This document shows, piece by piece, positions 16,777-25,016 of a stretch of 64,000 bases of DNA. This DNA is from Leptospira sp. WS60.C2 (GTDB lineage: Bacteria; Spirochaetota; Leptospiria; Leptospirales; Leptospiraceae). The stretch covers positions 2,646,501 through 2,710,500 of the forward strand of contig NZ_CP162133.1 of the NCBI RefSeq assembly GCF_040833955.1, in the 5' to 3' direction. Below the pieces are notes generated by a model that saw only the letters and a list, made by a program, of their open reading frames with translations, searched no databases and was not told the DNA's origin. Position 1 is the first letter of the stretch. The number at the start of each line of letters is the position of its first letter. The position numbers and the translations under genes are program-made.

Positions 16777-18633
16777 TTACTCTTCCAAAATTTTAAAAAC
16801 TACCCTTCGATTGGCAGCACGACCCTCTTCCGATCCATTTTCAGCAATCGGACTCGTTGGTCCAAGTCCCACTACCGATATCCTTGTTTCTTCTATTTTA
16901 TGTTTAGACTTCAAATAAACTGCAACCGAATTTGCACGTTCCAAGGATAACTTTTGATTGGCTGCTTTTGTACCAACATTGTCAGTATGCCCCTCAATGA
17001 GTACCTTTAAATTGGAAGTTTTCTTTAGAATTCCTGCCAATCTGTCAAGTTCAGGTTCAGACTCTTTGGCAAACTCAGCAGAACGAAAGGCAAAGAACAA
17101 ATTGTTCATCACAATTTGGTTCCCTTTTTTTAGTTTTGGCAAAACGAGTAGGACAGTTTTTTCTTTGTCTTCTTTTTCCTTACCCACCAAATTCAGATTT
17201 TGCGAAACAGGAAGGTATCCTTCTTTTTCCCCATAAAATCCATAATTTTCTTCATAGGGTAAAATGATGCTAAACTCACCATTGTTTGGATCACTGATCG
17301 TGGAACCGATTGTTTTTTTCTTGAAAAGGGATTCGTATTGCACAAAGGCCGAAAGAGGTTTCCCCTCTTCATCCACCACTTTTCCTTTGATGACCACTAC
17401 AGGTTCTGGTTGGAAATTTTGAGGAATCGCCGCCATAAATAATTCCCCATCACGCGATACATAAGCCCAGTTCCCAACAGCAGGAATGCTAAAAAAGTTA
17501 ACACCTCTTAGGTTTTGAGATAATTCTTGTGGTTCTGACCAATTCGTCCAAGAATCTCCATTCCTTCTGGAGATAAAAATGGAAATTCCTTCCTTTCTCC
17601 CAGATGAGGAAAAGTATAAAGTACGATCATCGGGACCAAGAAAAGGAGCCATCTCTTCTTCCCCGGTATTCAAAGTGTTCCCTAAATTGATCCCTTCTTC
17701 AAAGATTCCAGAATCATTTTGTAAACTGACGTATAAATCCAATTTCCCAAAATTTTTTCTTTGTTGCGCAGAATAGATAAGAGTTCGACCACTCGAAGAG
17801 AGAGCAGAACCACCAAATACTTGTTGGTGGGGGTTGTCCGCTTTTTTGTACCAATTATAAAAACTTGGGAATTGAATAGGATTTGGTAAACTCCAACCCG
17901 TTTCAGTTTTTCTTGCTTTGTAAAGCGGAGCGCGGTTTTGAATTTTTTCCGATCGTTCCTTGTATTCGTTTTCTAATTTAGTAAGAACGATATGAAACTC
18001 TTTCGCATTGGCCGCTTCTCTGGTTGCAATCTGCGATTTTTGCGTCATCTCTCGTTTCAATTGGTCGAGTAATTCTTCTTCTCCAAAATTTCCAAAAACA
18101 AATAGTTCGTTTCCACCAGGTAATGCCGAAATAACTGCAGATGGATAACGATTGTTTAATGGTGAAGGCAACTGTTCTCCTGCCATCCAAAATCCATATT
18201 GGTCACGTCTTGAGGCCCAAATTTTTTGAGTAGAGCGTCCCCCTTCTCGAACAAGAGCAGTCCAAAAGAGTATTTTACCGTCTGGTGTACATTGGGGATT
18301 GAAGGAAAAAAGTCCTTGGGTTACATATCTAGGGATTTTTTTTAAAGTCCAATCTGGTGTTTTGCCAGACTCAAAGGGTTCTAGCTCATAACGGATGGGA
18401 GAACATACCTCTCCTTGCACATCGCATAACATGCGTATTTTTTTCCCACTGAGGTAAGCGAGTTCTTCTTGTAATACGGTACTTGGGATTCGAAAAACTT
18501 GTTTTTCTGTCCGCAGCAAATGGCCTGTATTGAGGAGGTCACCCTCCAAAACCTGGATTCCATTTTTAATACTTTGCGAACTGGTAAGTCCGCTCCCAAA
18601 AAGGAGGAGAATGATGAGTAGAATCCGTGCCAT
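16777..18633 (-). CDS. PD40 beta-propeller / carboxypeptidase-regulatory / OmpA-family protein
   Basis: A 618-aa exported protein with a signal peptide in the first 20 residues. Residues about 100-400 hold PD40/TolB-like repeats (LGPDDRTLYFSSSGRKEG). Residues about 405-480 resemble a carboxypeptidase regulatory-like beta domain (VVVIKGKVVDEEGKPLSAF). The C-terminal 110 residues are OmpA-like, with EGHTDNVGTKAANQKLSLER and AANRRVVF, the peptidoglycan-binding signature. The order PD40-CRD-OmpA matches PorE of Bacteroidetes, where a TPR region is fused at the N-terminus; here a TPR protein is encoded two genes downstream. It probably anchors an envelope complex to peptidoglycan. Confidence 0.85.
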   Translation of the reverse strand: MARILLIILLLFGSGLTSSQSIKNGIQVLEGDLLNTGHLLRTEKQVFRIPSTVLQEELAYLSGKKIRMLCDVQGEVCSPIRYELEPFESGKTPDWTLKKIPRYVTQGLFSFNPQCTPDGKILFWTALVREGGRSTQKIWASRRDQYGFWMAGEQLPSPLNNRYPSAVISALPGGNELFVFGNFGEEELLDQLKREMTQKSQIATREAANAKEFHIVLTKLENEYKERSEKIQNRAPLYKARKTETGWSLPNPIQFPSFYNWYKKADNPHQQVFGGSALSSSGRTLIYSAQQRKNFGKLDLYVSLQNDSGIFEEGINLGNTLNTGEEEMAPFLGPDDRTLYFSSSGRKEGISIFISRRNGDSWTNWSEPQELSQNLRGVNFFSIPAVGNWAYVSRDGELFMAAIPQNFQPEPVVVIKGKVVDEEGKPLSAFVQYESLFKKKTIGSTISDPNNGEFSIILPYEENYGFYGEKEGYLPVSQNLNLVGKEKEDKEKTVLLVLPKLKKGNQIVMNNLFFAFRSAEFAKESEPELDRLAGILKKTSNLKVLIEGHTDNVGTKAANQKLSLERANSVAVYLKSKHKIEETRISVVGLGPTSPIAENGSEEGRAANRRVVFKILEE

Positions 18634-18683
18634 ACCATACGAAATGTCGGTTGAAACCTCCGATTCCCTTAGAAAATTGACCT

Positions 18684-20324
18684 ATGATCCAAGCTAGCGG
18701 CATTACAGTCTCCTTCGGGAAAAAACCCCTTTTCGAAAACGTCTCCATCAAGTTCAAACCGGAGTGCCGTTATGGGCTGATCGGAGCTAATGGTTCAGGA
18801 AAATCGACCTTTATGAAGGTTTTGGCAGGCATTTTACAGCCCACAGCGGGCTCTGTGGTCCTTGACAAAGACATAAAAGTTGGATATTTGAAGCAGGACC
18901 ACTACGAATACGAAAATGAAACGGTTCTCGGGACGGTTTTACGCGGAAATCCAGAACTCTGGAACTTAATGGCAGAACGGGATGCGATTTATGCCAAAGA
19001 GGACATGACAGACGAAGAAGGGATCCGCATTTCCGAAATTGAGGAACAATTTGCCGATTTGGGTGGGTATGAAGCGGAATCCGTCGCTGGTGAGCTTCTG
19101 GAAGGCCTTGGGATTCCTACGTCTGCACACAACCGCCCCTTAAACTTTTTAACTGGTGGATTTAAGTTACGGGTTCTTCTTGCCCAAGTTCTCTTCTTAA
19201 AGCCAGATGTATTACTTCTCGACGAACCGACAAACCACTTAGATATCAAAACCATCCACTGGTTAGAAGAACTACTCACTAACTACGAAGGTGTAGTCAT
19301 TGTCATCTCCCACGACCGTCACTTTATCAACTCCGTGGCAACTCACATTGCCGACTTAGATTACAACACAATCCGAGTCTTCCCAGGAAATTATGATGAC
19401 TTTATGATCGCAGCAGAACAATCACGGGAACAACTTGTCAGCGATAGCAAACGTGCAAAAGAAAAGATTGCAGACTTACAAGAGTTTGTTTCTAGGTTTT
19501 CTGCGAACGCAAGTAAATCAAAACAAGCTACTTCTCGCCAAAAGATGATCGAAAAAATTAAAGCAGAAATGGTAGAAGTAAAACCTTCCTCAAGGGTCGC
19601 ACCCTATATCCGTTTCAAAGCAAAACGTGTATTAGGAAAAGATGTGTTTGAAGCGATCAACATTTCGAAATCTTACGATGGAAAACCCGTCATCAAAGAC
19701 TTTAGTATCTCCATTACCAAAGGAGAGAAAGTGGGAATTGTCGGAACAAACGGTGTTGGTAAAACTACACTTCTCAAGATGTTACTCAAAAAATTGGAAC
19801 CAGATTCGGGCCAAGTGAAATGGGGTGACTCTGTTGAAACCTCTTTTTTCCCACAAGACCATAGAGAAGCGATGGAACCAGATGCAGATACTCTCGTGGA
19901 ATGGTTACTTCGTAATTCTCCACAAGGAACCGAAGTACAAGAGATTCGTGCCATCTTAGGAAGGATGTTGTTCTCTGGAGATATGGCAAACAAATCCACT
20001 ACCGTTTTATCGGGTGGTGAAAAATCTCGTATGATCATTGGAAAGATGATCCTTGCTGGTGACAATGTCATCGCTCTTGACGAACCAACAAACCACTTAG
20101 ACTTAGAAACCATTGAAGCGCTGAACTACGCCTTATCATTGTTTGATGGAACAGTGATCTTAGTTTCACACGATAGAGAGTTTATCTCCTCACTTTGTAC
20201 AAGAATCATCGAGGTAACACCGGAAGGAATCAAAGACTTCAAAGGAAATTACGAGGAATTTTTGGAACGGGAAGGAAACGATTTTTACAAACGTCTCACT
20301 GGTGGAGCGATTCTCGCCACTTAA
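18684..20324 (+). CDS. ABC-F family ATPase (translation factor type)
   Basis: A 546-aa soluble protein with two ABC modules and no membrane segment, as in EttA/YbiT/Uup. Module 1 has GANGSGKST, LTGGFKLRVLLAQ and LLLDEPTNHLD. Module 2 has GTNGVGKTT, LSGGEKSRMIIG and IALDEPTNHLD. The linker between them (about 240-310) is lysine-rich and helical, as in factors that enter the ribosomal E site. It probably acts in translation regulation; a resistance role cannot be excluded. It is divergent from the OmpA-family gene by 50 bp, and its TAA shares bases with the convergent TAA of the next gene. Confidence 0.93.
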   Translation: MIQASGITVSFGKKPLFENVSIKFKPECRYGLIGANGSGKSTFMKVLAGILQPTAGSVVLDKDIKVGYLKQDHYEYENETVLGTVLRGNPELWNLMAERDAIYAKEDMTDEEGIRISEIEEQFADLGGYEAESVAGELLEGLGIPTSAHNRPLNFLTGGFKLRVLLAQVLFLKPDVLLLDEPTNHLDIKTIHWLEELLTNYEGVVIVISHDRHFINSVATHIADLDYNTIRVFPGNYDDFMIAAEQSREQLVSDSKRAKEKIADLQEFVSRFSANASKSKQATSRQKMIEKIKAEMVEVKPSSRVAPYIRFKAKRVLGKDVFEAINISKSYDGKPVIKDFSISITKGEKVGIVGTNGVGKTTLLKMLLKKLEPDSGQVKWGDSVETSFFPQDHREAMEPDADTLVEWLLRNSPQGTEVQEIRAILGRMLFSGDMANKSTTVLSGGEKSRMIIGKMILAGDNVIALDEPTNHLDLETIEALNYALSLFDGTVILVSHDREFISSLCTRIIEVTPEGIKDFKGNYEEFLEREGNDFYKRLTGGAILAT

Positions 20325-21418
20325 AATTGGTAATTTACAGAGAGATTTGCAGATTGCATTTCTCTCCCTGCCATAAACTCGGTTGTCACACTCAAACTTC
20401 CCTGCCCAAACTTTAGTCCAAAACTTCCATAACCAAAACTTGAGATATGATCATATCGTGTGGCTAGACGTATTCCAATCACACTTGGTAAGGAAGAAAA
20501 ATCGTCAGGATTTGCGCGCGTCGATATCAGGGCATAACGACTGACTTGTAATGCAGTGAAACCTTGGTTGTAAACAAATCCAACACCAGGCACAAGGGAA
20601 AGAAAACCAATGGTCCAATTGTATTTTACATCTAATGCTAAAGACGTGATTCTTGATTGGTAAAACAAATCATTGATCCCAATCCACCTACGTTTGTCAC
20701 CATCGATTCGAAATTGAGTAGGTCTTCTATCATAGGAACTCAAATACAAATCTTGGTTGGTTTGAAAGACCCCCATTCCAAAAGAAAATCCAGAGGATTC
20801 AGGAAAATAACGAAAAAGAACTCCATAATTTTGAATTCTACCACTTACTTCGGTATTTCGGATTTTCACAAAGGGAATATTGGCTTCGCTAAATTCATAA
20901 GGGAAAAAGTGAGTGGTAACATTCCATCGACTGGCATAGGGAGATGAGAACCACTCTCCTAAATTAGCAGTGACACTCAGCGAGGGAGAGGCCGCGACAC
21001 CTTGTTTTGGTAAATTGCGGAGTTCTGAATTTTCATAATAAAAATCCCGAGCCTTGGATTGTCCGCGAGAAATAGTATAACCAAGACCAAATCGATAAGA
21101 AGATACATTTTGACCTCCCGATTGGTTGGAATTTAGATTTTGCAAAACAGCATTTTCGCCCATGGAGCGCAAAAAACCATCGGTATAAATACGATCTAAC
21201 GCAGGTCCTGCAAAATTTCCGAGTATTTGGTATTCCGTAGGGATATTCGAGCACTCTCCACCCAAACAAAGAACTTGGGCATTTAAGGGAACCGTAAAAA
21301 CCATTGGGATCAATAAGGTATGCAAAAGAACAAAAATATTGTGAGTGATCTTGCTGTTTAAACATCTCCTCCGTAAGAATCTATGTTCTTCCTTTCGCGA
21401 ACAATTGAATGGCAACAT
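20321..21418 (-). CDS. Probable outer-membrane beta-barrel protein
   Basis: A protein of up to 365 aa. A hydrophobic segment (IFVLLHTLLIPMVFTVPLNAQ) looks like a signal peptide, followed by alternating beta strands rich in Tyr, Phe and Gly and ending in Phe (SVNYQF), typical of spirochaete outer-membrane barrels. The start is uncertain: the first ATG (21418) gives an unusually long basic leader, while a strong ribosome-like site (GGAGGAGA) lies near 21365 without an in-frame ATG after it. The substrate or function is unknown. Confidence 0.7.
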   Translation of the reverse strand: MLPFNCSRKEEHRFLRRRCLNSKITHNIFVLLHTLLIPMVFTVPLNAQVLCLGGECSNIPTEYQILGNFAGPALDRIYTDGFLRSMGENAVLQNLNSNQSGGQNVSSYRFGLGYTISRGQSKARDFYYENSELRNLPKQGVAASPSLSVTANLGEWFSSPYASRWNVTTHFFPYEFSEANIPFVKIRNTEVSGRIQNYGVLFRYFPESSGFSFGMGVFQTNQDLYLSSYDRRPTQFRIDGDKRRWIGINDLFYQSRITSLALDVKYNWTIGFLSLVPGVGFVYNQGFTALQVSRYALISTRANPDDFSSLPSVIGIRLATRYDHISSFGYGSFGLKFGQGSLSVTTEFMAGREMQSANLSVNYQF

Positions 21419-21437
21419 AACAAAAATCTAACCTAAG

Positions 21438-22034
21438 TTATTGGATGGTTTGAAACCATGCCAAAAAAAGTTCCATTGCTTTTTTTCGATGAGATACTTT
21501 GTTTTTCTCTTCTTCGGGTACTTCTGAGAATCGTTTTCCAAATTCTGGATAATAGAAAATGGGATCATATCCGAATCCATAAGGCCCTATTTCATCATAG
21601 TTGTTTGTTATTAGCCCTTCGACTTTTCCTTCAAAGGAAACTTGGTGATTTGCATCCACATAGGTCACAACACAACTGTAATGCGCTTTACGATTTGAAC
21701 TTTCTCCAAGCAAATGCAATAAATGCAAAGCTCTTTCCTGATCGGATAACCCAGGTCCACCAAATCGCGCAGAATATACACCTGGTTTGCCACCTAGAGC
21801 ATCCACAGAAATCCCTGAGTCATCAGCAAAAGAGGGAATTCCCGTCAGTCGAAATAGTTCTCTAGATTTGATAAAAGAATTACCAAGAAATGTAGATTCA
21901 GTTTCTTCTGGAGCAAATGGAATACCAAGAGTTTTTGGGGTTACGACATCATAACCAAAAGGAGAAAGTAACATTTGCATTTCTTTTCGTTTGTGTTCAC
22001 TGCCAGATGCAAATGCTAACGTTTTTTTTGTCAG
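21438..22034 (-). CDS. rdgB: XTP/dITP diphosphatase (RdgB/HAM1), apparent CTG start
   Basis: A nucleotide-pool cleaning enzyme that hydrolyses dITP and XTP. The first in-frame ATG (21980) would lose the conserved N-terminus; reading upstream gives TKKTLAFASGSEHKRKEMQ, the family's substrate-binding start (usually S/T-x-N-x-x-K). The only start candidate that keeps it is CTG at 22034-22032, overlapping the STAS stop as CTGA and preceded by GAGGAAG with 7 nt spacing. That gives 198 aa, the usual length. SFADDSGISVDALGGKPGVYSARF carries the catalytic Asp. It is last in the comF-STAS-rdgB run. Confidence 0.85.
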   Translation of the reverse strand: MTKKTLAFASGSEHKRKEMQMLLSPFGYDVVTPKTLGIPFAPEETESTFLGNSFIKSRELFRLTGIPSFADDSGISVDALGGKPGVYSARFGGPGLSDQERALHLLHLLGESSNRKAHYSCVVTYVDANHQVSFEGKVEGLITNNYDEIGPYGFGYDPIFYYPEFGKRFSEVPEEEKNKVSHRKKAMELFLAWFQTIQ

Positions 22035-22381
22035 TGGGAATCTTCCTCGTCTAGTTGGAACCCTTCCATAGCAGAAGCTAAGTCTGGGAATATTTCGAAT
22101 ACTTTATCCAACATTGTAATTTCAAAAAGTTGAATCAAATCTTCATCTACAACAATGACTTTGATATCGCCATTAATAGGTTTTAACTTACGTTTGGTGG
22201 CGACAAAAATACCTAAAGCGGTGGAACAAATATGATGAACCTTGGTTAAATCTAAAATAATTTTTTTGACGGAACCTTGGGTGAGTTTAGAAAGTTCCTT
22301 TTCGATTTCATCAGAATCTACTTTTAAAATAGCTCCTGAAAATTTGATAATCCTTATGTCATCCTTGACTTGAACATCCAT
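22031..22381 (-). CDS. STAS-domain anti-sigma-factor antagonist
   Basis: A single STAS domain of about 116 aa (SpoIIAA/RsbV type). The phosphorylatable region is HHICSTALGIFVATKRKL, where Ser in the ICSTALG loop is the likely site. The ATG at 22381 is preferred to the TTG at 22388-22390, because GGGGTGA lies 9 nt before the ATG and touches the TTG. It overlaps the 3' end of comF by 23 bp and the rdgB start by 4 bp. Such proteins work with GHKL kinases and SpoIIE phosphatases; the window contains two SpoIIE phosphatases and one GHKL protein, but no direct pairing is shown. Confidence 0.85.
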   Translation of the reverse strand: MDVQVKDDIRIIKFSGAILKVDSDEIEKELSKLTQGSVKKIILDLTKVHHICSTALGIFVATKRKLKPINGDIKVIVVDEDLIQLFEITMLDKVFEIFPDLASAMEGFQLDEEDSH

Positions 22382-23069
22382 TCGATTCAATCACCCCACT
22401 TAACAGTAAAACTACGCAAGTGATCTTCCTAACACCCCTCAGCTTCAAGATCCGAGCGATTTCGTTAAGGGAAGCCCCTGTCGTAAATATATCATCTACT
22501 AGTAGAACATGAAGTCCTCTTATGATTCTATCACTTTTTCTGAATTCAAATGCCTTTTTTGCATGAAAAAACCGACTTTCATATCCTTTCTCGGATTGTT
22601 TGTCCTTCGAAATCTTACGAAGATACGTATCTTCCCTTAATTTTGATCCTTTGAGAAGGCGTTCTCGGAGAGACCATGCGGCATGGTAGGGTTTTGGTCC
22701 CGCTTTGGCACTAGAGGGAACCAAAACAAGGCAGTCAGGTGGATCCAATTTCCATAGAGAGAACAAACGTTTAGAACCCAAACTAAGGTAACGAGATATC
22801 TGCTTTTCATTTTGGAATTTTAGAGAAAGGAAAACTTTTTTTGTAAATGGATCTCTGCTTCGTAAACAAAAAGCCTCATCGTAAAATACAAACCGATCCT
22901 GGGGAATGGGAATTTTGTCTGGAGTGTTTAAGAACGATTGGCTTTTGAATCCAAGTTTACAACAAGGCTTACACAACCCCATGCGCTCTGAGAAAAAATC
23001 ATGAGTGCCGCATGTGATGCAAAATTTGGGAAAGAAAAAAGTTAGAAGAGAAAAAAAAACCCCTCTCAT
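22359..23069 (-). CDS. comF: ComF-family phosphoribosyltransferase-like protein
   Basis: A 236-aa ComF/GntX-type protein. The N-terminal zinc-binding cysteines (CITCG ... CKPCC) and the C-terminal PRPP loop (VLLVDDIFTTGASLNE) are intact. In transformable bacteria ComF is needed for DNA uptake; in others its role is unknown. The start codon at 23069-23067 lies inside the terminator hairpin of the upstream OmpL47-type gene and codons 4-6 fall in its T-run, an unusual arrangement. It is followed by the STAS and rdgB genes in an overlapping run. Confidence 0.88.
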   Translation of the reverse strand: MRGVFFSLLTFFFPKFCITCGTHDFFSERMGLCKPCCKLGFKSQSFLNTPDKIPIPQDRFVFYDEAFCLRSRDPFTKKVFLSLKFQNEKQISRYLSLGSKRLFSLWKLDPPDCLVLVPSSAKAGPKPYHAAWSLRERLLKGSKLREDTYLRKISKDKQSEKGYESRFFHAKKAFEFRKSDRIIRGLHVLLVDDIFTTGASLNEIARILKLRGVRKITCVVLLLSGVIESNGCSSQG

Positions 23070-23080
23070 AACGAAAGGGG
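23051..23080 (-). terminator. Intrinsic terminator of the OmpL47-type gene
   Basis: Reading the minus strand, CCCCTTTC and GAGAGGGG pair across a 5-nt loop (one G-U pair) and are followed by nine T. This is a textbook rho-independent terminator 37 bp after the OmpL47-type stop codon. It contains the comF start codon. Confidence 0.8.
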
Positions 23081-23116
23081 TAATTTACGTAAGAGTTTGG
23101 TCTTACTTTTTTAAGA

Positions 23117-24199
23117 TTACTTTGCAGGTGTAGAAGATTGCGGAGTCGGTGCCGCTTCTACTTTTGGTTCATCTGTAGATTTTTGAATTGTAGATGTTGG
23201 AGGTGTTAGGTCCACAGAAAGTTTCACTTCTACCACATCTGATTGGTTTCCAACGTTATCAATTGCCATAGCTTTGATTACGTGATCTCCTTGCGTTTCA
23301 ATTGCAATTGCTTCTACATATGGTTTAAATTCTTCTTCGTCAATTTTTACTAAGATTTTTTTCACACCTGATTCTTTGTCTGTTGCATTTACATAGAAGA
23401 CATTGCCTTTTCTTTGGAAATTTTTTCCATTGATCTCAACTAAAGGATAAGAAGGAACGATTTCAATTGTAGGTTTTACATCATCAACCGTGATGATCAT
23501 AGAAGATTCTGGGGAAGAGTTTCCAGATTTGTCAGTTGCAGAATACTTAATTACGTTTGCACCGCCAACTTCCAATTTAATTGGATCCGCATACGTTTTC
23601 GCTGCTTCTTGGTTGATACTAAATTGTACTTTTTCTACACCAGTTTGGCGGTCTTCAGCAACAATTGTGTATGTGTTGTTTTTAGATGCGAAAGGAACTC
23701 CGTCTAACACAAAGAGTTGTTCTTGTGGAACTAGGCTTACTCTTGGTGCAGTATTGTCTACATTCACAACAAGGATTTTTGGAGTTTCTGCGTTCCCTGC
23801 TTTATCAACAGATCGGTAGTAGATTTCGGTTAGGCCCTCTTCCGAAATGCGGATTGGCTGTGTGAACCTTCTGTATTCTCCATTTTTAGGTTTCCATTCG
23901 ATAAAATCGATCATGGAAGAATCGTCTTTTGCTTCTAAGGAAAAAGATGTCTTGCTCGTGATAAAAAGAGCGGGTGCGTCAGTAGAAGAAGCTCCTGCTT
24001 CTTTTTTGTCTCCCAAAATGTCTTTTACAGTTGTCTCAACTTTATTTACACCGTCTTTGGCTTGTGTAGAGGTAGATTCTGTTTTTTGAATCGCCTTGTC
24101 TTTTGTGGAAGTAGTGGCTTTTGGGTCAGCAACCTGTGCTGTGATTTGGCCTGCGAAAAAAATTGTCAAAATGGCCAAAAGGTATTTGTGCGCCTGCAT
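23117..24199 (-). CDS. OmpL47-type repeat surface/periplasmic protein
   Basis: A 360-aa protein with a signal peptide (LLAILTIFFAGQITAQVA). Residues about 30-65 are Lys/Thr/Glu-rich. The rest holds repeated Ig-like beta modules: each has a YRRF or NTYTIVAEDRQTGVEKV-type strand, then ATDKSGNSS or AIDNVGNQS. This pattern is the OmpL47-type domain of Leptospira; OmpL47 has been described as surface-exposed. The tail is Pro/Thr/Ala-rich. It has a good ribosome site (AAAGGAGA), its own promoter candidate and a strong terminator, so it appears monocistronic. Location in the outer membrane is inferred from the family. Confidence 0.8.
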   Translation of the reverse strand: MQAHKYLLAILTIFFAGQITAQVADPKATTSTKDKAIQKTESTSTQAKDGVNKVETTVKDILGDKKEAGASSTDAPALFITSKTSFSLEAKDDSSMIDFIEWKPKNGEYRRFTQPIRISEEGLTEIYYRSVDKAGNAETPKILVVNVDNTAPRVSLVPQEQLFVLDGVPFASKNNTYTIVAEDRQTGVEKVQFSINQEAAKTYADPIKLEVGGANVIKYSATDKSGNSSPESSMIITVDDVKPTIEIVPSYPLVEINGKNFQRKGNVFYVNATDKESGVKKILVKIDEEEFKPYVEAIAIETQGDHVIKAMAIDNVGNQSDVVEVKLSVDLTPPTSTIQKSTDEPKVEAAPTPQSSTPAK

Positions 24200-24232
24200 T
24201 AGTATATGTCTCCTTTTTACAGATAAAACATA

Positions 24233-24262
24233 TATATCCGCCTATTAAGGAAATATTGTCAA
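24233..24262 (-). promoter_or_regulatory. Promoter candidate for the OmpL47-type gene
   Basis: On the minus strand a perfect -35 box TTGACA (24262-24257) is followed after 18 bp by GATATA (24238-24233). The predicted transcription start is about 27 nt before the ATG at 24199, leaving room for the AAAGGAGA ribosome site. It also overlaps the upstream region of the divergent FlaA-family gene. Confidence 0.55.
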
Positions 24263-24263
24263 C

Positions 24264-24905
24264 ATGATTGCTTTCAGAAACAGAATAAACCTGCTACTTT
24301 TTCTCTTTTGTCTATTGGTTTCCCCTATTTTTAGTGAGAGTGGAATTTGGAGAGAAATCCTACTCGAAAACTTTGAGCTTTCCAATTTTAATGCGAGTCA
24401 CTTACGAACAAAACTCGAAACAGGTACAAAACTTCCTGAAATTACCCTGTCAACGAACTTCACTGCACCGATCCCTGGTTCCAAACAAGCGCTTGTCATT
24501 CGAATCCCGAAAGAAGCGAATTTACCTTTTTCGTTATATTTCCCAAAACCGATTGAAGTGAATGCGTTCATCAAAGAGATCTCGATCCCCATTTACTCAT
24601 CGCAATCGAGTGGAAACCTAACACTCATCATAGAAACACAAGATGCAGAGGTAAGACAACTCAACCTAACATCACTCAACTTTCGAGGATGGCGCACGAT
24701 CACAGTCTCCATTTCTAAAAATTTTGATCAAAACGATCGGGTGTTTTTACAAAAAAGCTCTATTCGTATTTTAGGATTCTTTTATTTGCCGTATGAAAAT
24801 AACGATCCAAACCAAGAAGTTTTGATTGCCATTGATGATATAACTGCCATTGTGCGAGACAAATACCGACCTCTTCGAAACAAAGAAATCCTTTTAGAGG
24901 ATTGA
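24264..24905 (+). CDS. FlaA-family flagellar sheath-like protein
   Basis: A 213-aa exported protein with a signal peptide (LLLFLFCLLVSPIFSES). The mature part matches the FlaA pattern: an N-terminal LLENFEL, a central strand pair, LNFRGWRTITVSI, then IRILGFFYLPYENNDPNQEV and a closing IAIDDITAIVRD. FlaA proteins coat the periplasmic flagellar filament of spirochaetes. It is shorter than the main FlaA1/FlaA2 proteins as remembered, so it may be an additional paralogue. It is not inside a flagellar gene cluster and is divergent from the OmpL47-type gene. Confidence 0.7.
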   Translation: MIAFRNRINLLLFLFCLLVSPIFSESGIWREILLENFELSNFNASHLRTKLETGTKLPEITLSTNFTAPIPGSKQALVIRIPKEANLPFSLYFPKPIEVNAFIKEISIPIYSSQSSGNLTLIIETQDAEVRQLNLTSLNFRGWRTITVSISKNFDQNDRVFLQKSSIRILGFFYLPYENNDPNQEVLIAIDDITAIVRDKYRPLRNKEILLED

Positions 24906-24911
24906 GAATTT

Positions 24912-25016
24912 ATGGCCTTTTCTGAGTTTTTCTCCAGGGAAGGATCTGAAAAAAACTCTTTTCTTCCCAACCTCATGGCTGAACCTGATCCTAAATGGAA
25001 ATGGAACTCTCCTTAG
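24912..25016 (+). CDS. Possible 34-aa small protein
   Basis: A short frame starting ATG at 24912, 6 bp after the FlaA-family stop, with GAGG 11 nt upstream. It encodes 34 residues beginning MAFSEFFSREG and ending KWKWNSP, and overlaps the start of the next gene by 22 bp in another frame. No domain is recognised. It could be a leader coupling translation of the next gene or chance; confidence is low. Confidence 0.25.
   Translation: MAFSEFFSREGSEKNSFLPNLMAEPDPKWKWNSP

Noticed and set aside
15022..18633. Type IX secretion system
   Set aside because: Only a PorE-like architecture is present; no PorK, L, M, N or sortase-like genes lie in the window.
21033..21365. Frame starting after a strong GGAGGAGA site inside the outer-membrane barrel gene
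   Set aside because: It is out of frame with the signal peptide and barrel, with no recognisable domain. A frameshift was considered, but the barrel frame is intact downstream.
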